From contig NZ_JAADZV010000002.1 in assembly GCF_010645075.1 (NCBI RefSeq), positions 124,001 through 188,000 of the forward strand: a stretch of 64,000 nt of DNA, written 5' to 3'. Shown in pieces: positions 1-9,322 of the stretch (within the stretch, counting starts at the first letter, position 1; every line of letters begins with the position of its first letter). Made by a program: the position numbers and the translations under genes. The DNA is from Flavobacterium limi. GTDB taxonomy: Bacteria > Bacteroidota > Bacteroidia > Flavobacteriales > Flavobacteriaceae. Under the pieces are notes generated by a model. That model was given only the letters and a program-made list of their open reading frames with translations. It ran no database searches and had not been told where the DNA came from.

Positions 1-1059
1 CGCTACAATTTTTTGAGCACTTAAATATCCAATTCCCGGAATACGTTTTATTAGCTCTAAATCGGCGGTATTGATATCAACCGGAAATTGGTTTAGGTTA
101 CGCAAAGCCCATCCAAGCTTCGGATCGATGTCAAGATCAAGATTAGGCTGATTAAATCCGACAATTTCATTTACATTAAATCCATAGTAACGAACAAGCC
201 AATCGGCCTGATATAAGCGGTTTTCCCGGATCATGGGAACTGGTGTACCAATAGCGGGCAGGCGATTATCATAACTTATTGGCACATAGCCTGAATAGTA
301 TACCCGCTTCATGTTCATTTGCTGATAAAAATAATCAGCCATTCCTAAAATTTCAAGATCACTTTCTTGTGTCGCCCCTATTACCATTTGTGTACTTTGT
401 CCTGCCGGAGCAAAAAGCGGCGCTTTAAAATTCTGTTTCTTTTCTTCTTTATATCCAGCAATTTCATTTTTAAGATATTCCATCGGTTTAATCACATCAA
501 GATGATTTTTATCTGGTGCAAGCAATTTAAGACTTTGCTCTGTCGGCATTTCGACATTTACGCTCAGACGATCAGCATATAAACCAGCTTCTTTCAGTAG
601 TTCATCACTCGCACCCGGAATCGCTTTCAAATGTATGTAACCATTAAAATTTTGTTCCAATCTCAATTTTTTGGCAATTCTGACCAAACGTTCCATCGTA
701 TAGTCAGCATTATCGAAAATACCTGAACTCAAAAACAATCCCTCAATATAATTTCTGCGATAAAAACCTATTGTAAGATCAACAACTTCCTGTACAGTAA
801 AAGCGGCTCTTTTAATATCGTTACTTTTTCTGCTCACACAATAAGCACAGTCAAAAATGCAATGGTTAGTGAGCAAAATTTTCAGTAATGACACACATCG
901 GCCATCTTCAGTAAAAGCATGGCAAATACCGTAGCCCTTTGCATTTCCTAATCCTTTATTTTTATTTTCACGTTTGCTCAGGGCAGATGAACATGATACA
1001 TCGTATTTTGCAGCATCAGCTAAAATCCCCAGCTTCTCCATTACTCTATCATTCATCAT
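1..1059 (-). CDS. Putative DNA modification/repair radical SAM protein (C-terminus outside window)
   Basis: I translated this frame directly. It is open from an ATG at 1059 to the window edge, giving 353 visible residues. A CxxxCxxC radical SAM cluster motif sits at C67, C71 and C74 (NHCIFDCAYC). The visible C-terminal end (LELIKRIPGIGYLSAQKIV) is a helix-hairpin-helix DNA-binding motif. This layout matches the family annotated as putative DNA modification/repair radical SAM protein, which in many genomes is paired with a uracil-DNA-glycosylase-like partner. The partner would lie outside the window. A second ATG directly follows the first (1054-1056), so the start is ambiguous by one codon. 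The substrate is unknown. The upstream AT-rich gap (1060-1199) contains no further gene. Confidence 0.85.
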   Translation of the reverse strand, partial: MMNDRVMEKLGILADAAKYDVSCSSALSKRENKNKGLGNAKGYGICHAFTEDGRCVSLLKILLTNHCIFDCAYCVSRKSNDIKRAAFTVQEVVDLTIGFYRRNYIEGLFLSSGIFDNADYTMERLVRIAKKLRLEQNFNGYIHLKAIPGASDELLKEAGLYADRLSVNVEMPTEQSLKLLAPDKNHLDVIKPMEYLKNEIAGYKEEKKQNFKAPLFAPAGQSTQMVIGATQESDLEILGMADYFYQQMNMKRVYYSGYVPISYDNRLPAIGTPVPMIRENRLYQADWLVRYYGFNVNEIVGFNQPNLDLDIDPKLGWALRNLNQFPVDINTADLELIKRIPGIGYLSAQKIVA

Positions 1060-1199
1060 TATAACCTTTTTGATTTTTAAAACTGAAATTTTATCTGAAT
1101 CAAAATTAGTTATTTTTGATAACAAAATATTTTAGTTAACTGTTCTAAATTGTATCAAAACAATTAAAAAGACTTTTAACCCTCAAATTCATTGACAAC

Positions 1200-1230
1200 A
1201 AAAAAACTCCAAAATCAAAAGACGTTGGAG
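1200..1230 (-). terminator. Rho-independent terminator of the GH29-GH97-mutarotase operon
   Basis: On the minus strand CTCCAA and TTGGAG form a six-pair stem with a 12-nt loop, followed by a run of T (A on the plus strand, 1200-1206). It lies about 35 bp after the mutarotase stop and faces the right way to end that operon. Confidence 0.7.
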
Positions 1231-1266
1231 GTTAGCAATTTTAGCGGGGTATTGATAAATCTGAAA

Positions 1267-1608
1267 CTACAGTTTAAAAATCTGACTCATTTGAATCCAC
1301 TTCTCGCCTTTTTTTGCTGTTGGAAGCGCTTGTTGAAATTTCCACATTAAGTTTTCCCATTCCTGCACTTTAGGATTTTCTTTATCCATCTTTTGTTTGC
1401 GTTCTGCGGTAAAAGTTTCATCAATTTCCATAATCATAAACAGCCTGTTGGCAACTATATAAATTTCCATGTCTACAATTCCGGAATCTCTTATGCTTTT
1501 AGTTATTTCAGGCCATGTACTGTTTTTGGAGTGATAGTTTTTATACTGCTCAATTAATTCTGGATTATCAACTAAATCACAGGCATAACATATTTTTTTT
1601 GAAGTCAT
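1267..1608 (-). CDS. L-rhamnose mutarotase family protein (RhaM/YiiL-type)
   Basis: The protein has 113 residues, close to the roughly 104 of E. coli RhaM. The segment NYHSKNSTWPEI places a histidine (H26) where RhaM has its catalytic histidine before a WPE motif, and the stretch EIYIVANRLFMIMEI matches the core beta strands of this ferredoxin-like fold. Family members interconvert alpha and beta anomers of a 6-deoxy sugar. It is the last gene after GH97 and GH29 with a 13-bp gap. L-fucose released by the fucosidase is therefore a likely substrate, although the family name refers to rhamnose. There is no signal peptide, so it should act in the cytoplasm. Confidence 0.85.
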   Translation of the reverse strand: MTSKKICYACDLVDNPELIEQYKNYHSKNSTWPEITKSIRDSGIVDMEIYIVANRLFMIMEIDETFTAERKQKMDKENPKVQEWENLMWKFQQALPTAKKGEKWIQMSQIFKL

Positions 1609-1621
1609 AAAGTTATTTTTT

Positions 1622-3574
1622 TCAATTCTGTTTGTTTGCTTTCACTGCATCATATTTCTGTAGAACAGCTACAAATCCACCCCTTGGAAGGCATTTAACA
1701 TCTAATGAATCTCCTTTTTGTATTTGCATTATTTCAGTATCGAATGATGTATCGTCTTTACCATCCCTAATGATTTTTAACTCAAAAATTCCTTTATCCA
1801 GAAAATCAAAATTTATTTTTAATGTTTTTAATTCATCCTTGCCGTTAAGTCCGCCTAAGTACCATTGGTTTTCTTTCTTTCGTGCCATAATAATTTTCTC
1901 ACCAGGATACCCCTCTATAAGTTTGGTAATATCCCAGCTTACAGGAACATTTTTCAGAAATTCTTTTGGATCTGGGGGCAAACTATTATAAGCTTCGGGT
2001 TTATCGGCAAAATGTTGAAAACCAGACTCAAAAACTACTGAAAGTGCCAACTCATGAGCAAATGATGTAATGTGGGGATGTTGAGAGTTAGAAAAAGTTA
2101 CCGGAGTATAATCCATTGAACCGATTACATTCCGTGTAAAAGGAAGTGTTGTATTATGTTCAGCAGCTTTAGAAGTAAGAATAGGTTTGTTGTTATACCA
2201 TTCGGCTCCGTAAACAGCTTCGGTAGTCATCAAATTTGGATAGGTCCGGGCCCAGCCACGCGGCACTGTAGCACCATGAAAGTTTACCATAAGGCGATAT
2301 TTTGCGGCATCTTTTAGAATATCAATACAATACTTCATCATATCCTGTTGATCACCGGCAAAAAAATCAACTTTAATACCATATACGCCAATTTTATTAA
2401 GCCAGGCAAATTCTGTAGCTCTTTTTTCGGCAGTCAGCAAGTGATCTACGGGAGTCGGCTCTAGCCAGGACGTACCTGAATTGTACCACATCATAGGCTT
2501 AATTCCTTTACTTTTTGCATAATTCACTGCATCAATTATATTTCCGCCATTACCCATAGCATCCCATTCCCAGTCAATAAGAAGATATGGCCATTTCATA
2601 TCAACAGCCAAATCTGTGTATGCTACCACTTTTTGATAATCTTTAGACCCATGATTGTTAGCCCAGTAAATCCAGGAAACAGCACCTGGTTTTATCCAGT
2701 TTGTTTCTTTCAATTTATTAGGTTCGCTGACATCTGTAATCAAAGTTGACTCAACTATATCTGATAATTCCCCAATAATTAGTGTATGCCATTGTGAATT
2801 CCATGGCAAGTTTGTTTTAATTCCAGTTTGTTTAAAATCATCTCTGGGCGAAGCATAATTGACTTTGTATTCGTCTGAATTTTTAGAATTGTTTAATTTT
2901 GCAGCACAATTATTAGCTGAAATATTAGCTTCAGAAATCAAAATCCAAACAGGATTATTATTTACTTTAAACAACGCCGGAAATCCCCATTCCTGTTTAT
3001 TGTCAGCTGTTTTACCTGTGGTTGAAAAAGGATAAAAGTCTTCATATGATTCTGTATAGGACTGCAGCCAGCGATTAGTGGCCTTTGGAAAAACATATGT
3101 GGTATTTTCGTCTGTAATATTCACCAATGAATTACTTTTATTGGTGAATTCATAGCGAAATGCCACACCATCATTATAAACCCTAAAAGTAATATTCAAC
3201 GGTTGGTTATTAGAGTTTACATATTTAAACATTTTTTCAGTTCCCAAATTATTACATACTTTTTGTTTACCACAAATCATTTCATATTTCTGGTTTGCTT
3301 GTTTCGCTTTGGATTCGTTTACTAATTTCAAATTGTCAGTAAATTGCTGATCATCTCTTGAAATACCTAGTGGAGAATTTGGCATTACTTCTATATATCC
3401 CAGTTTGTTTTTATATAAAATCCTGAAATATATTTGTCCATAAGAACTATCATCAGATGTTTTTTTTGAAGAAATAATTACCTTAATCTTTTTATTTGGA
3501 GATAAAACTTCTTGTGCATTTATTGTAAATGCACAAAAAGTAAGGAAACAGAGAGATAAATAAATAAATTTCAT
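1622..3574 (-). CDS. Glycoside hydrolase family 97, probably retaining type (alpha-galactosidase-like)
   Basis: The protein has 650 residues with a signal peptide ending near TINAQ, so it is exported. It shows the GH97 order: N-terminal beta-sandwich, a TIM barrel beginning near PGAVSWIYWANNHGS, then a C-terminal beta domain. In the barrel, YGIKVDFFAG supplies D403 and LMTTEAVYG supplies E452. Retaining GH97 enzymes use an Asp nucleophile at the first position and a Glu acid/base about 50 residues later, whereas the inverting SusB type uses Glu bases. The Asp here points to the retaining class, whose known members are alpha-galactosidases. It lies 68 bp downstream of the GH29 fucosidase, so the pair may act on fucosylated alpha-galactosides. 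The exact specificity is inferred. Confidence 0.88.
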   Translation of the reverse strand: MKFIYLSLCFLTFCAFTINAQEVLSPNKKIKVIISSKKTSDDSSYGQIYFRILYKNKLGYIEVMPNSPLGISRDDQQFTDNLKLVNESKAKQANQKYEMICGKQKVCNNLGTEKMFKYVNSNNQPLNITFRVYNDGVAFRYEFTNKSNSLVNITDENTTYVFPKATNRWLQSYTESYEDFYPFSTTGKTADNKQEWGFPALFKVNNNPVWILISEANISANNCAAKLNNSKNSDEYKVNYASPRDDFKQTGIKTNLPWNSQWHTLIIGELSDIVESTLITDVSEPNKLKETNWIKPGAVSWIYWANNHGSKDYQKVVAYTDLAVDMKWPYLLIDWEWDAMGNGGNIIDAVNYAKSKGIKPMMWYNSGTSWLEPTPVDHLLTAEKRATEFAWLNKIGVYGIKVDFFAGDQQDMMKYCIDILKDAAKYRLMVNFHGATVPRGWARTYPNLMTTEAVYGAEWYNNKPILTSKAAEHNTTLPFTRNVIGSMDYTPVTFSNSQHPHITSFAHELALSVVFESGFQHFADKPEAYNSLPPDPKEFLKNVPVSWDITKLIEGYPGEKIIMARKKENQWYLGGLNGKDELKTLKINFDFLDKGIFELKIIRDGKDDTSFDTEIMQIQKGDSLDVKCLPRGGFVAVLQKYDAVKANKQN

Positions 3575-3642
3575 TGATTTTGCATTACTGTTTACACACT
3601 ATACTCAATTTGATGGAGTCTTTTCATTTATTATTTTAAAAT

Positions 3643-5286
3643 TTAACTTATTTCCAACGCATTGGCATAAGAACCTTCCGGTCTTTGATTTGGAAAATAA
3701 ACTTCCAAAGCTTCTTCTTTTTGAGCAAAATTTAATTTTTCCCCTGTACTTACTAATCTGATTAGTTTAATTTTTCCTGAATAATGTGGAGATGACATTC
3801 CTAAACTTTTAATAATTGCGGTACCATTTTCCGGCCAGGCCATTACAGTTGCGTACAGAATTTTTTGTTTTTGGACAAATCGTATGTCTTCAGAAGTATA
3901 CGGTTTCCCCTTTCCTTCATTAAACCCCTGAGCTGTTAACGCACCGGCACTTTCTTGTTGCGGACCTTCCCCAAATATTTTCCATGGCCGTGTACCATAA
4001 ATGCTCTTACTGTTCAGTTTCATCCAAACGCCAATTTCTTTTACAATTTCACGCTCTACTTCATCAATACTTCCATCGCCCCGTACCGGAATATTGAGCA
4101 TTAAATTTCCATTTTTACTGACTACATCTATTAAGGTATGGATAACCGTTCTTGCTGATTTGTAACGCTTGTCGTTGTATACACGGCGGTCATAATGCCA
4201 GTTACCAATACAGGTATCTGTCTGCCAGGGCAAAGGTTCAATTGTATTACTTTGTCCTTTTTCAATATCCCAGACTATAGCTTTACGCTGTTGCTCATTT
4301 AATATTTTGCCTGTAATTACGGCCTGAACCGTTTTGTTTTTCTTTAAACTTTTATTATACATATGTGCAGCAATACGCAAACCAGCATCGCTAATTGGCC
4401 AAAGCGGTAACGCCGTATCATCAAAATACACCATGTCCGGATTGTATTTGTCGATTAAATCAATCGTTCTGTCATGAAATTTTTCACAATAAGCCGTGGT
4501 TGGTATAGAAGCTCCATCTGCCCAATCCCATTGGCTGTGAACAGATGAATTATTTGATGGTTTTGCACTTAATGGATGATTTTGTACATATAATTCCTGA
4601 GGATCCAAACCATCCCACCATGTTCCTGCACCATCAGCCTTAGTTAGTTTTCCATCATAAGGGACCCCTGCCAAAGGTCCGTTTTTATCAGCCCCCTGAG
4701 AAGTATCAAACCAATTCCAGGCATGCGCTGCATGAACACTGACCGCAAAAGGTAATCCTGCTTTACGGGCTGCTTTTTCCCAGCCTCCAATAATATCTTT
4801 TTTGGGTCCTATTTTAGTTGAATTCCAGTTCGGCTGAAATTTACTGTCATACAAATCTAAATTATCATGATGATTTGCCATTGCCATGAAATATTTAGCT
4901 CCGGCAGTTTTATACAAATTGACTAACTCTTCGGGATTCCAGTTGTCAGCTTTCCAGATATTAATTACATCTTTAAAACCAAATTTTGAAGGATGTCCAT
5001 ATTTCTCAATATGAAATTTATACTGTCGGGAACCTTCCTCATACATTCCTCTTCCGTACCAGTCACCAGCTTCCGGTTCGCATTGCGGTCCCCAGTGTGC
5101 CCACATTCCAAATTTAGCATCCCTAAACCAGTCAGGTACAATGTATTTACTTAAGGAATCCCAGTTTGGTTCAAAAGGCCCTTTGAACGCAGGAGAATCA
5201 AGGATGTAGGATTTACCCAATAAAGGCGATAAATAAATTCCGGCAAGTGCTGTTGCCCCAAGTTTTAAAGCATTTCTTCTATTCAT
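3643..5286 (-). CDS. GH29 alpha-L-fucosidase
   Basis: The protein has 547 residues and begins MNRRNALKLG followed by a hydrophobic stretch, a twin-arginine-like signal peptide. The GH29 N-terminal signature is clear (WFRDAKFGMWAHWGP, then EWYGRGMY-like GDWYGRGMYEEGS). The segment NPDMVYFDDTALP carries D289/D290 where the GH29 nucleophile aspartate is expected. GH29 enzymes release terminal alpha-L-fucose with retention. It is first in a three-gene unit with GH97 and the mutarotase, and is transcribed away from the AraC gene at 5546. AAACGTTT elements flank both starts. Linkage preference cannot be read from the sequence. Confidence 0.92.
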   Translation of the reverse strand: MNRRNALKLGATALAGIYLSPLLGKSYILDSPAFKGPFEPNWDSLSKYIVPDWFRDAKFGMWAHWGPQCEPEAGDWYGRGMYEEGSRQYKFHIEKYGHPSKFGFKDVINIWKADNWNPEELVNLYKTAGAKYFMAMANHHDNLDLYDSKFQPNWNSTKIGPKKDIIGGWEKAARKAGLPFAVSVHAAHAWNWFDTSQGADKNGPLAGVPYDGKLTKADGAGTWWDGLDPQELYVQNHPLSAKPSNNSSVHSQWDWADGASIPTTAYCEKFHDRTIDLIDKYNPDMVYFDDTALPLWPISDAGLRIAAHMYNKSLKKNKTVQAVITGKILNEQQRKAIVWDIEKGQSNTIEPLPWQTDTCIGNWHYDRRVYNDKRYKSARTVIHTLIDVVSKNGNLMLNIPVRGDGSIDEVEREIVKEIGVWMKLNSKSIYGTRPWKIFGEGPQQESAGALTAQGFNEGKGKPYTSEDIRFVQKQKILYATVMAWPENGTAIIKSLGMSSPHYSGKIKLIRLVSTGEKLNFAQKEEALEVYFPNQRPEGSYANALEIS

Positions 5287-5447
5287 AATAAACGTTTTGG
5301 CTGTTTATATATTTCCGTTTTTAATCGTTTAAAAAAAATTAAATGGAATTCCTGGCTTCTAAATTTACAGGATGTTAAAAATAAATTGAATAAAAATTTA
5401 ATATAAAAATTATACTATTCTTAATTTTAATAGTTAATTTAAAACAA

Positions 5448-5465
5448 TTACATTTACAAATGTAA
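5448..5465. promoter_or_regulatory. Perfect 8+2+8 palindrome in the GH29/AraC divergent region
   Basis: TTACATTT and AAATGTAA are exact reverse complements separated by AC. The palindrome lies between the divergent GH29 and AraC starts and has the size of a dimeric regulator operator. The binding protein is unknown. Confidence 0.45.
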
Positions 5466-5491
5466 CAGATTAGCAATTCTAATTATTTACA

Positions 5492-5524
5492 CAAAAACGT
5501 TTTTATATTATTCAAAAACGTTTA
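5492..5524. promoter_or_regulatory. Tandem CAAAAACGTTT repeats upstream of the AraC gene
   Basis: CAAAAACGTTT occurs at 5492 and again at 5513, exactly 21 bp apart (two helical turns). The second copy ends about 20 bp before the AraC start. Another AAACGTTTT lies at 5290-5298, immediately upstream of the GH29 start. The spacing suits an AraC-family dimer controlling both divergent genes. The core AAACGTTT is also palindromic, so a LacI-type protein is an alternative. Confidence 0.5.
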
Positions 5525-5545
5525 TTTATTTAAAATTTCTTTACT

Positions 5546-6424
5546 ATGTCTGTCCATATTTCTAAATATAACTTCTCCATATTACACATTGATTATGTAA
5601 AACTTAATAATAAATGGAATTACAGCAATGTAATCAGTCCTTATTTTCGTTTGTATTATATAGACGAAGGAACCGGATCTGTTTCAGACAGTGCAGGAAA
5701 ATTAATTTTGGAACCCGGTTATCTTTATCTGATTCCGAGTTTTACGATTTGCAATCTGAATTGCGAAGAATACCTGAGTCAGTTTTTTGTTCAGTTTTTT
5801 GAAGAATCACCTGACGGGATTTCTTTATTTAACAACAATAGGAATATTATGAAACTAGAAGCCGATGATGTCGATATAGTTCTTATAAAAAAAATGCTTC
5901 AGAATAATCCCGGAAGAGGAATTAACAGATCTGATAATCCTAAAGTGTATGAAAAAGAAACTTATTATAAAGAATATCGTGCACTTAATGATAAAATGAA
6001 AATACATCAAAAATTTGAAAATCAGGGAATTCTTCTTCTGTTAGTTTCAAAATTTCTGAACTCAGCCAGCTTTAAATCCATTTATCCACAGATTGCATCT
6101 TCAAAGATATTAGACACTATGAGTTATGTACAGCTGCATTTAAATGAGAACCTTACAGTTATGCAATTGGCAAAAAGAGTAAATCAGAGTAAAGATTATT
6201 TTTCTAAACAATTTCTGCTTCATACCGGAGAAAGACCTTTACATTATATCCACAAAAAAAAGATAGAACGGGCACAATATCTAATTGCTACTACCAATAA
6301 AACATTTATTGAAATTGCTATCGATACAGGTTTTGCCAATTTGCCACATTTTTCTAAAATATTTAAACAAATTGTAAGCCTTACTCCAGGTGAATACCGC
6401 AATCAGAACAATGATTTGAAATGA
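5546..6424 (+). CDS. AraC family transcriptional regulator (fucoside locus)
   Basis: The protein has 292 residues. The N-terminal half (about 1-100) contains a cupin-like sensing segment, with LYYIDEGTGSV followed by LEPGYLYLIPSF, as in sugar-responsive AraC regulators. The C-terminal 100 residues are a double helix-turn-helix: LTVMQLAKRVNQSKDYFSKQF, then IEIAIDTGFANLPHFSKIFK and the closing LTPGEYR motif. It is divergent from the GH29-GH97-mutarotase unit and is its likely regulator, possibly through the AAACGTTT repeats just upstream of its own start. The ligand is presumably a sugar released by those enzymes. Confidence 0.88.
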   Translation: MSVHISKYNFSILHIDYVKLNNKWNYSNVISPYFRLYYIDEGTGSVSDSAGKLILEPGYLYLIPSFTICNLNCEEYLSQFFVQFFEESPDGISLFNNNRNIMKLEADDVDIVLIKKMLQNNPGRGINRSDNPKVYEKETYYKEYRALNDKMKIHQKFENQGILLLLVSKFLNSASFKSIYPQIASSKILDTMSYVQLHLNENLTVMQLAKRVNQSKDYFSKQFLLHTGERPLHYIHKKKIERAQYLIATTNKTFIEIAIDTGFANLPHFSKIFKQIVSLTPGEYRNQNNDLK

Positions 6425-6449
6425 AGTAAATAGATATAAAAACTATTTC

Positions 6450-8720
6450 TTACAAAAGTGTTTCTAAAGGATCACATGGAAAATATACAGTTATATCAGT
6501 ACCTTCTCCTAATTTGCCTGTAGCGTAAATTGTTCCTCCTACAGTCTGCATAATCTTTTTGCATAAAGCAAGACCAACTCCTGATCCATCGTATTGTTCC
6601 TGATTATGAAGTCTGCCAAAAACTTTGAAAATAGTTTCTGCATATTTTTGCTCAAAACCAATTCCGTTATCTGAGAAACAAATCCAATGACAGTAAATCT
6701 TATTAGAATGAGCTACCAGTTCAGGCTCCTGAGAAGCTGTTATTTTAATATGAGGAATTCTGTCAGAAGATGCAAACTTCAATGAATTCTGGATAAGATT
6801 AGAAAACAATTGCTGCATTAAAAAGTATATCGCATGAACCTTAGGCAGATTTTCATATTCTATTACGGCTTTATTTTCAGAAATGGTTTCTTCCATTTCG
6901 GTCAGTATCATTTTCAGGATATTATTTAAATCGATTTTTTCTAAATTTTCCCTTGTATATTTTATTCGGGAAAATTTAAGAATGTCGTCTAGCAAAATTC
7001 TCATCCTGCCTGCAGACCTGGATATTTTGTGTAAAGGAGTAAAAATAGATTCCATTTGATCAATATCCGGCTCTGCCAGCATTTTAGAAGTAAATAACTG
7101 AATTTTACGCAAAGGCTCCTGAAGATCATGAGTACTAATCCAGTTAAGGTTTTCAAGTTCCGAATTTGTTTCCTTTAATATTTCATTCAGGTTTCGATAT
7201 TTTTCCTCTTCTTCACTCAACGAAATCATCATAAGCTGATTATGCAGCGTATGTGCATATTGTACAGCTCCGTTTATTTCATATTGTTTCCACGGAGTAC
7301 TTTGGTTTTTTATAATTTGCTTCCAGATTTCAAAGGAATTTCTCGGATGAAGCCCTGTGCTGTCTTTAATAATGGCTTTTTCAGGATCGCCTGCCCAATT
7401 GATTTCAGAAATTGTTTCAGGCTTGTACCAGATTATGTAATCAGAATTTCCAACCGAATGATAAATAATCCCTGCAAAACTGGAACATTTGCCCAGATCA
7501 TCACAATGATCGCTTAACTTATTAGTGACAAAAAGTTTATCAGAGGACTTATTTTTAATTTGAGCTATTAAATTTTCAATTTGTTCATCTGTCGGAACCA
7601 GCCCGTTTTTGTAAATTTTACCTTTGCTGATAATCGATACACCTGTTGCATTACAGATATTTAATAATTGTGGTACTTCTACTATAGCCTGAACAGATTC
7701 CTGTAAAAGTGGAAATTGCATACCTGATAGTTGCTCAAGGGCTAATGCTGTTTGCTGGGAGTTTACATTTTCATCATTGGACTGACGTATATCAATCTGT
7801 GAAGTAATAAACTGTCCCTGAAGCTTGGCAGCCAGTCTCATTTCCGGAGAAATATTTTTACTGGAGTAATGATGGCATGCAATTAAGCCCCATAATCTGT
7901 CATTATGTATAAGCGAAATGGTAAGCGTAGCGCCAACACCTATGTTTTGTAAATATTCTACGTGAATTGGAGATGTGCTTCTTAATATCGAAAGACTTAA
8001 ATCCAGATTTTTGCCTTCTTTATCATCAACTGTAAAAATCGGGACCGGTGTATAATCAACATCAACAATAAGTCGTAGCTGGTTTTTGATGTACAATTCT
8101 CTAGCCTGAGCCGGAATATCAGTATGCGGATAATGTAATCCTAAAAAAGGTTCTAAATCTTCTCTGCAGTTTTCAGCATACACTTCACCATTATAATGTT
8201 CATCAAAGCGATAAATCATTACACGGTCGTATCCCGTTATTTTGCGTGTTCCTTCAGCTACAAGGGCACATAAATCTTTTAGTGAACTGGTATTATTCAT
8301 TTGGGTTACAAACTGAATAGTCTGTGTATAGACATCTGCCAGCTTTTCTTTGCCCGCAAATTGAAACTCTGCTTCTAAAACATAAATATCAAAACTTTTA
8401 TGAATGCTGATTTGAAAAAACTTCCCGAGCAGATCAATTTCAAGAGGAAAAACATCCTTATTTTTATCTTTGTTAATGTATTCGAAAATTTGTTTTTCTG
8501 CTTCCGTTCCAAAAACATCTCCAAATTTTTTTCCAAGTGTTTCTGTATGTGTAACACTTACATACCACGAAATATTTGCGGTACAAAAATCTATTTTTCC
8601 TTCAGAAGTTAAACCAATCAAAAAACCATGTGGCTGGATTTTACCTGGTATATGTATAGGTTCATGTTCACAGTTGGTTAATGTAACAAGATCCCGATTA
8701 ACTATGTCTTTAATCTTCAT
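6450..8720 (-). CDS. Bacteriophytochrome sensor histidine kinase
   Basis: The protein has 756 residues with the order PAS-GAF-PHY-HisKA-HATPase. C17 in TNCEHEPIHIPGKIQPHG is the N-terminal cysteine that binds biliverdin in bacteriophytochromes. The GAF domain carries YPHTDIPAQARELY and LIACHHYS, both chromophore-pocket motifs. The transmitter has H531 in STHDLQEPLRKI, an N box, and the G boxes DNGIGFE and GSGVGLALCKKI. It is a soluble red/far-red light sensor that autophosphorylates. Its ATG overlaps the stop of the heme oxygenase gene by one base (TAATG), indicating translational coupling to the enzyme that makes its chromophore. No receiver domain or response regulator is adjacent, so the output partner is elsewhere. 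Confidence 0.93.
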   Translation of the reverse strand: MKIKDIVNRDLVTLTNCEHEPIHIPGKIQPHGFLIGLTSEGKIDFCTANISWYVSVTHTETLGKKFGDVFGTEAEKQIFEYINKDKNKDVFPLEIDLLGKFFQISIHKSFDIYVLEAEFQFAGKEKLADVYTQTIQFVTQMNNTSSLKDLCALVAEGTRKITGYDRVMIYRFDEHYNGEVYAENCREDLEPFLGLHYPHTDIPAQARELYIKNQLRLIVDVDYTPVPIFTVDDKEGKNLDLSLSILRSTSPIHVEYLQNIGVGATLTISLIHNDRLWGLIACHHYSSKNISPEMRLAAKLQGQFITSQIDIRQSNDENVNSQQTALALEQLSGMQFPLLQESVQAIVEVPQLLNICNATGVSIISKGKIYKNGLVPTDEQIENLIAQIKNKSSDKLFVTNKLSDHCDDLGKCSSFAGIIYHSVGNSDYIIWYKPETISEINWAGDPEKAIIKDSTGLHPRNSFEIWKQIIKNQSTPWKQYEINGAVQYAHTLHNQLMMISLSEEEEKYRNLNEILKETNSELENLNWISTHDLQEPLRKIQLFTSKMLAEPDIDQMESIFTPLHKISRSAGRMRILLDDILKFSRIKYTRENLEKIDLNNILKMILTEMEETISENKAVIEYENLPKVHAIYFLMQQLFSNLIQNSLKFASSDRIPHIKITASQEPELVAHSNKIYCHWICFSDNGIGFEQKYAETIFKVFGRLHNQEQYDGSGVGLALCKKIMQTVGGTIYATGKLGEGTDITVYFPCDPLETLL

Positions 8721-9322
8721 TATTTTTCTATACTCCTAAAATGATTGTAAATACTTTCAAAAGCATAAATCGCTCCTTCTATGATTGTATTTCCACAATT
8801 ATGCTTCTCCTCATATCCTGACAAATAGCCAAGGAAGTTTTTCCAGTAACTGCCGGTTTTATCTCCATATCCCTGAAAGTAACTTATTCCCTGATTTTTA
8901 TCAAGTCCGGGAATTGTTGAAATGTTTTTCAATATATATCTTCCACCCAGACTGGAACCTTCTATAACATACAATATTCCAAGCGCAAAAGGTACAGTGA
9001 TGTCCTGAGCACCAAAAATAGGATTTGAATCGGTTTTATTGTATTGAAGAAAGTCGAAATCTTCCTTAATGAGATGGCTCTTTTTTCTTTGATCCAAATC
9101 AGTTATTATTTCTGATAACAATGGAAAAACAACATTTTCCGTGTTTTTGTGAACATCGTACATCAGGGTTAAATACTGAATGTAATCTGATATTGTCATG
9201 CCCGGAGACAGAATTGAGGCAGATATGGGCAGGCTTTCTAATTTTCTGTGAGAATCTGAGGTTTTATTTTTTAAATCACTAAGAAAAACTGAAGGTATTG
9301 AAGAAGTCAAATTTCCACTCAT
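8720..9322 (-). CDS. bphO: Biliverdin-producing heme oxygenase (BphO type)
   Basis: The protein has 200 residues, the usual size for bacterial heme oxygenases. H25 in KTSDSHRKLESLP is the expected proximal heme ligand, and LYVIEGSSLGGRYI is the glycine-rich distal helix over the heme. The enzyme opens heme to biliverdin, CO and iron using reduced ferredoxin or a similar donor. Its stop codon overlaps the start of the phytochrome gene, so enzyme and chromophore acceptor are made together. This operon arrangement is typical for bacteriophytochromes. Confidence 0.92.
   Translation of the reverse strand: MSGNLTSSIPSVFLSDLKNKTSDSHRKLESLPISASILSPGMTISDYIQYLTLMYDVHKNTENVVFPLLSEIITDLDQRKKSHLIKEDFDFLQYNKTDSNPIFGAQDITVPFALGILYVIEGSSLGGRYILKNISTIPGLDKNQGISYFQGYGDKTGSYWKNFLGYLSGYEEKHNCGNTIIEGAIYAFESIYNHFRSIEK

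Noticed and set aside
367..582. Plus-strand ORF inside the radical SAM gene, and many similar short plus-strand ORFs elsewhere
   Set aside because: They lie opposite clearly conserved proteins, have no start context, family motif or signal peptide, and have the odd composition of antisense reading.
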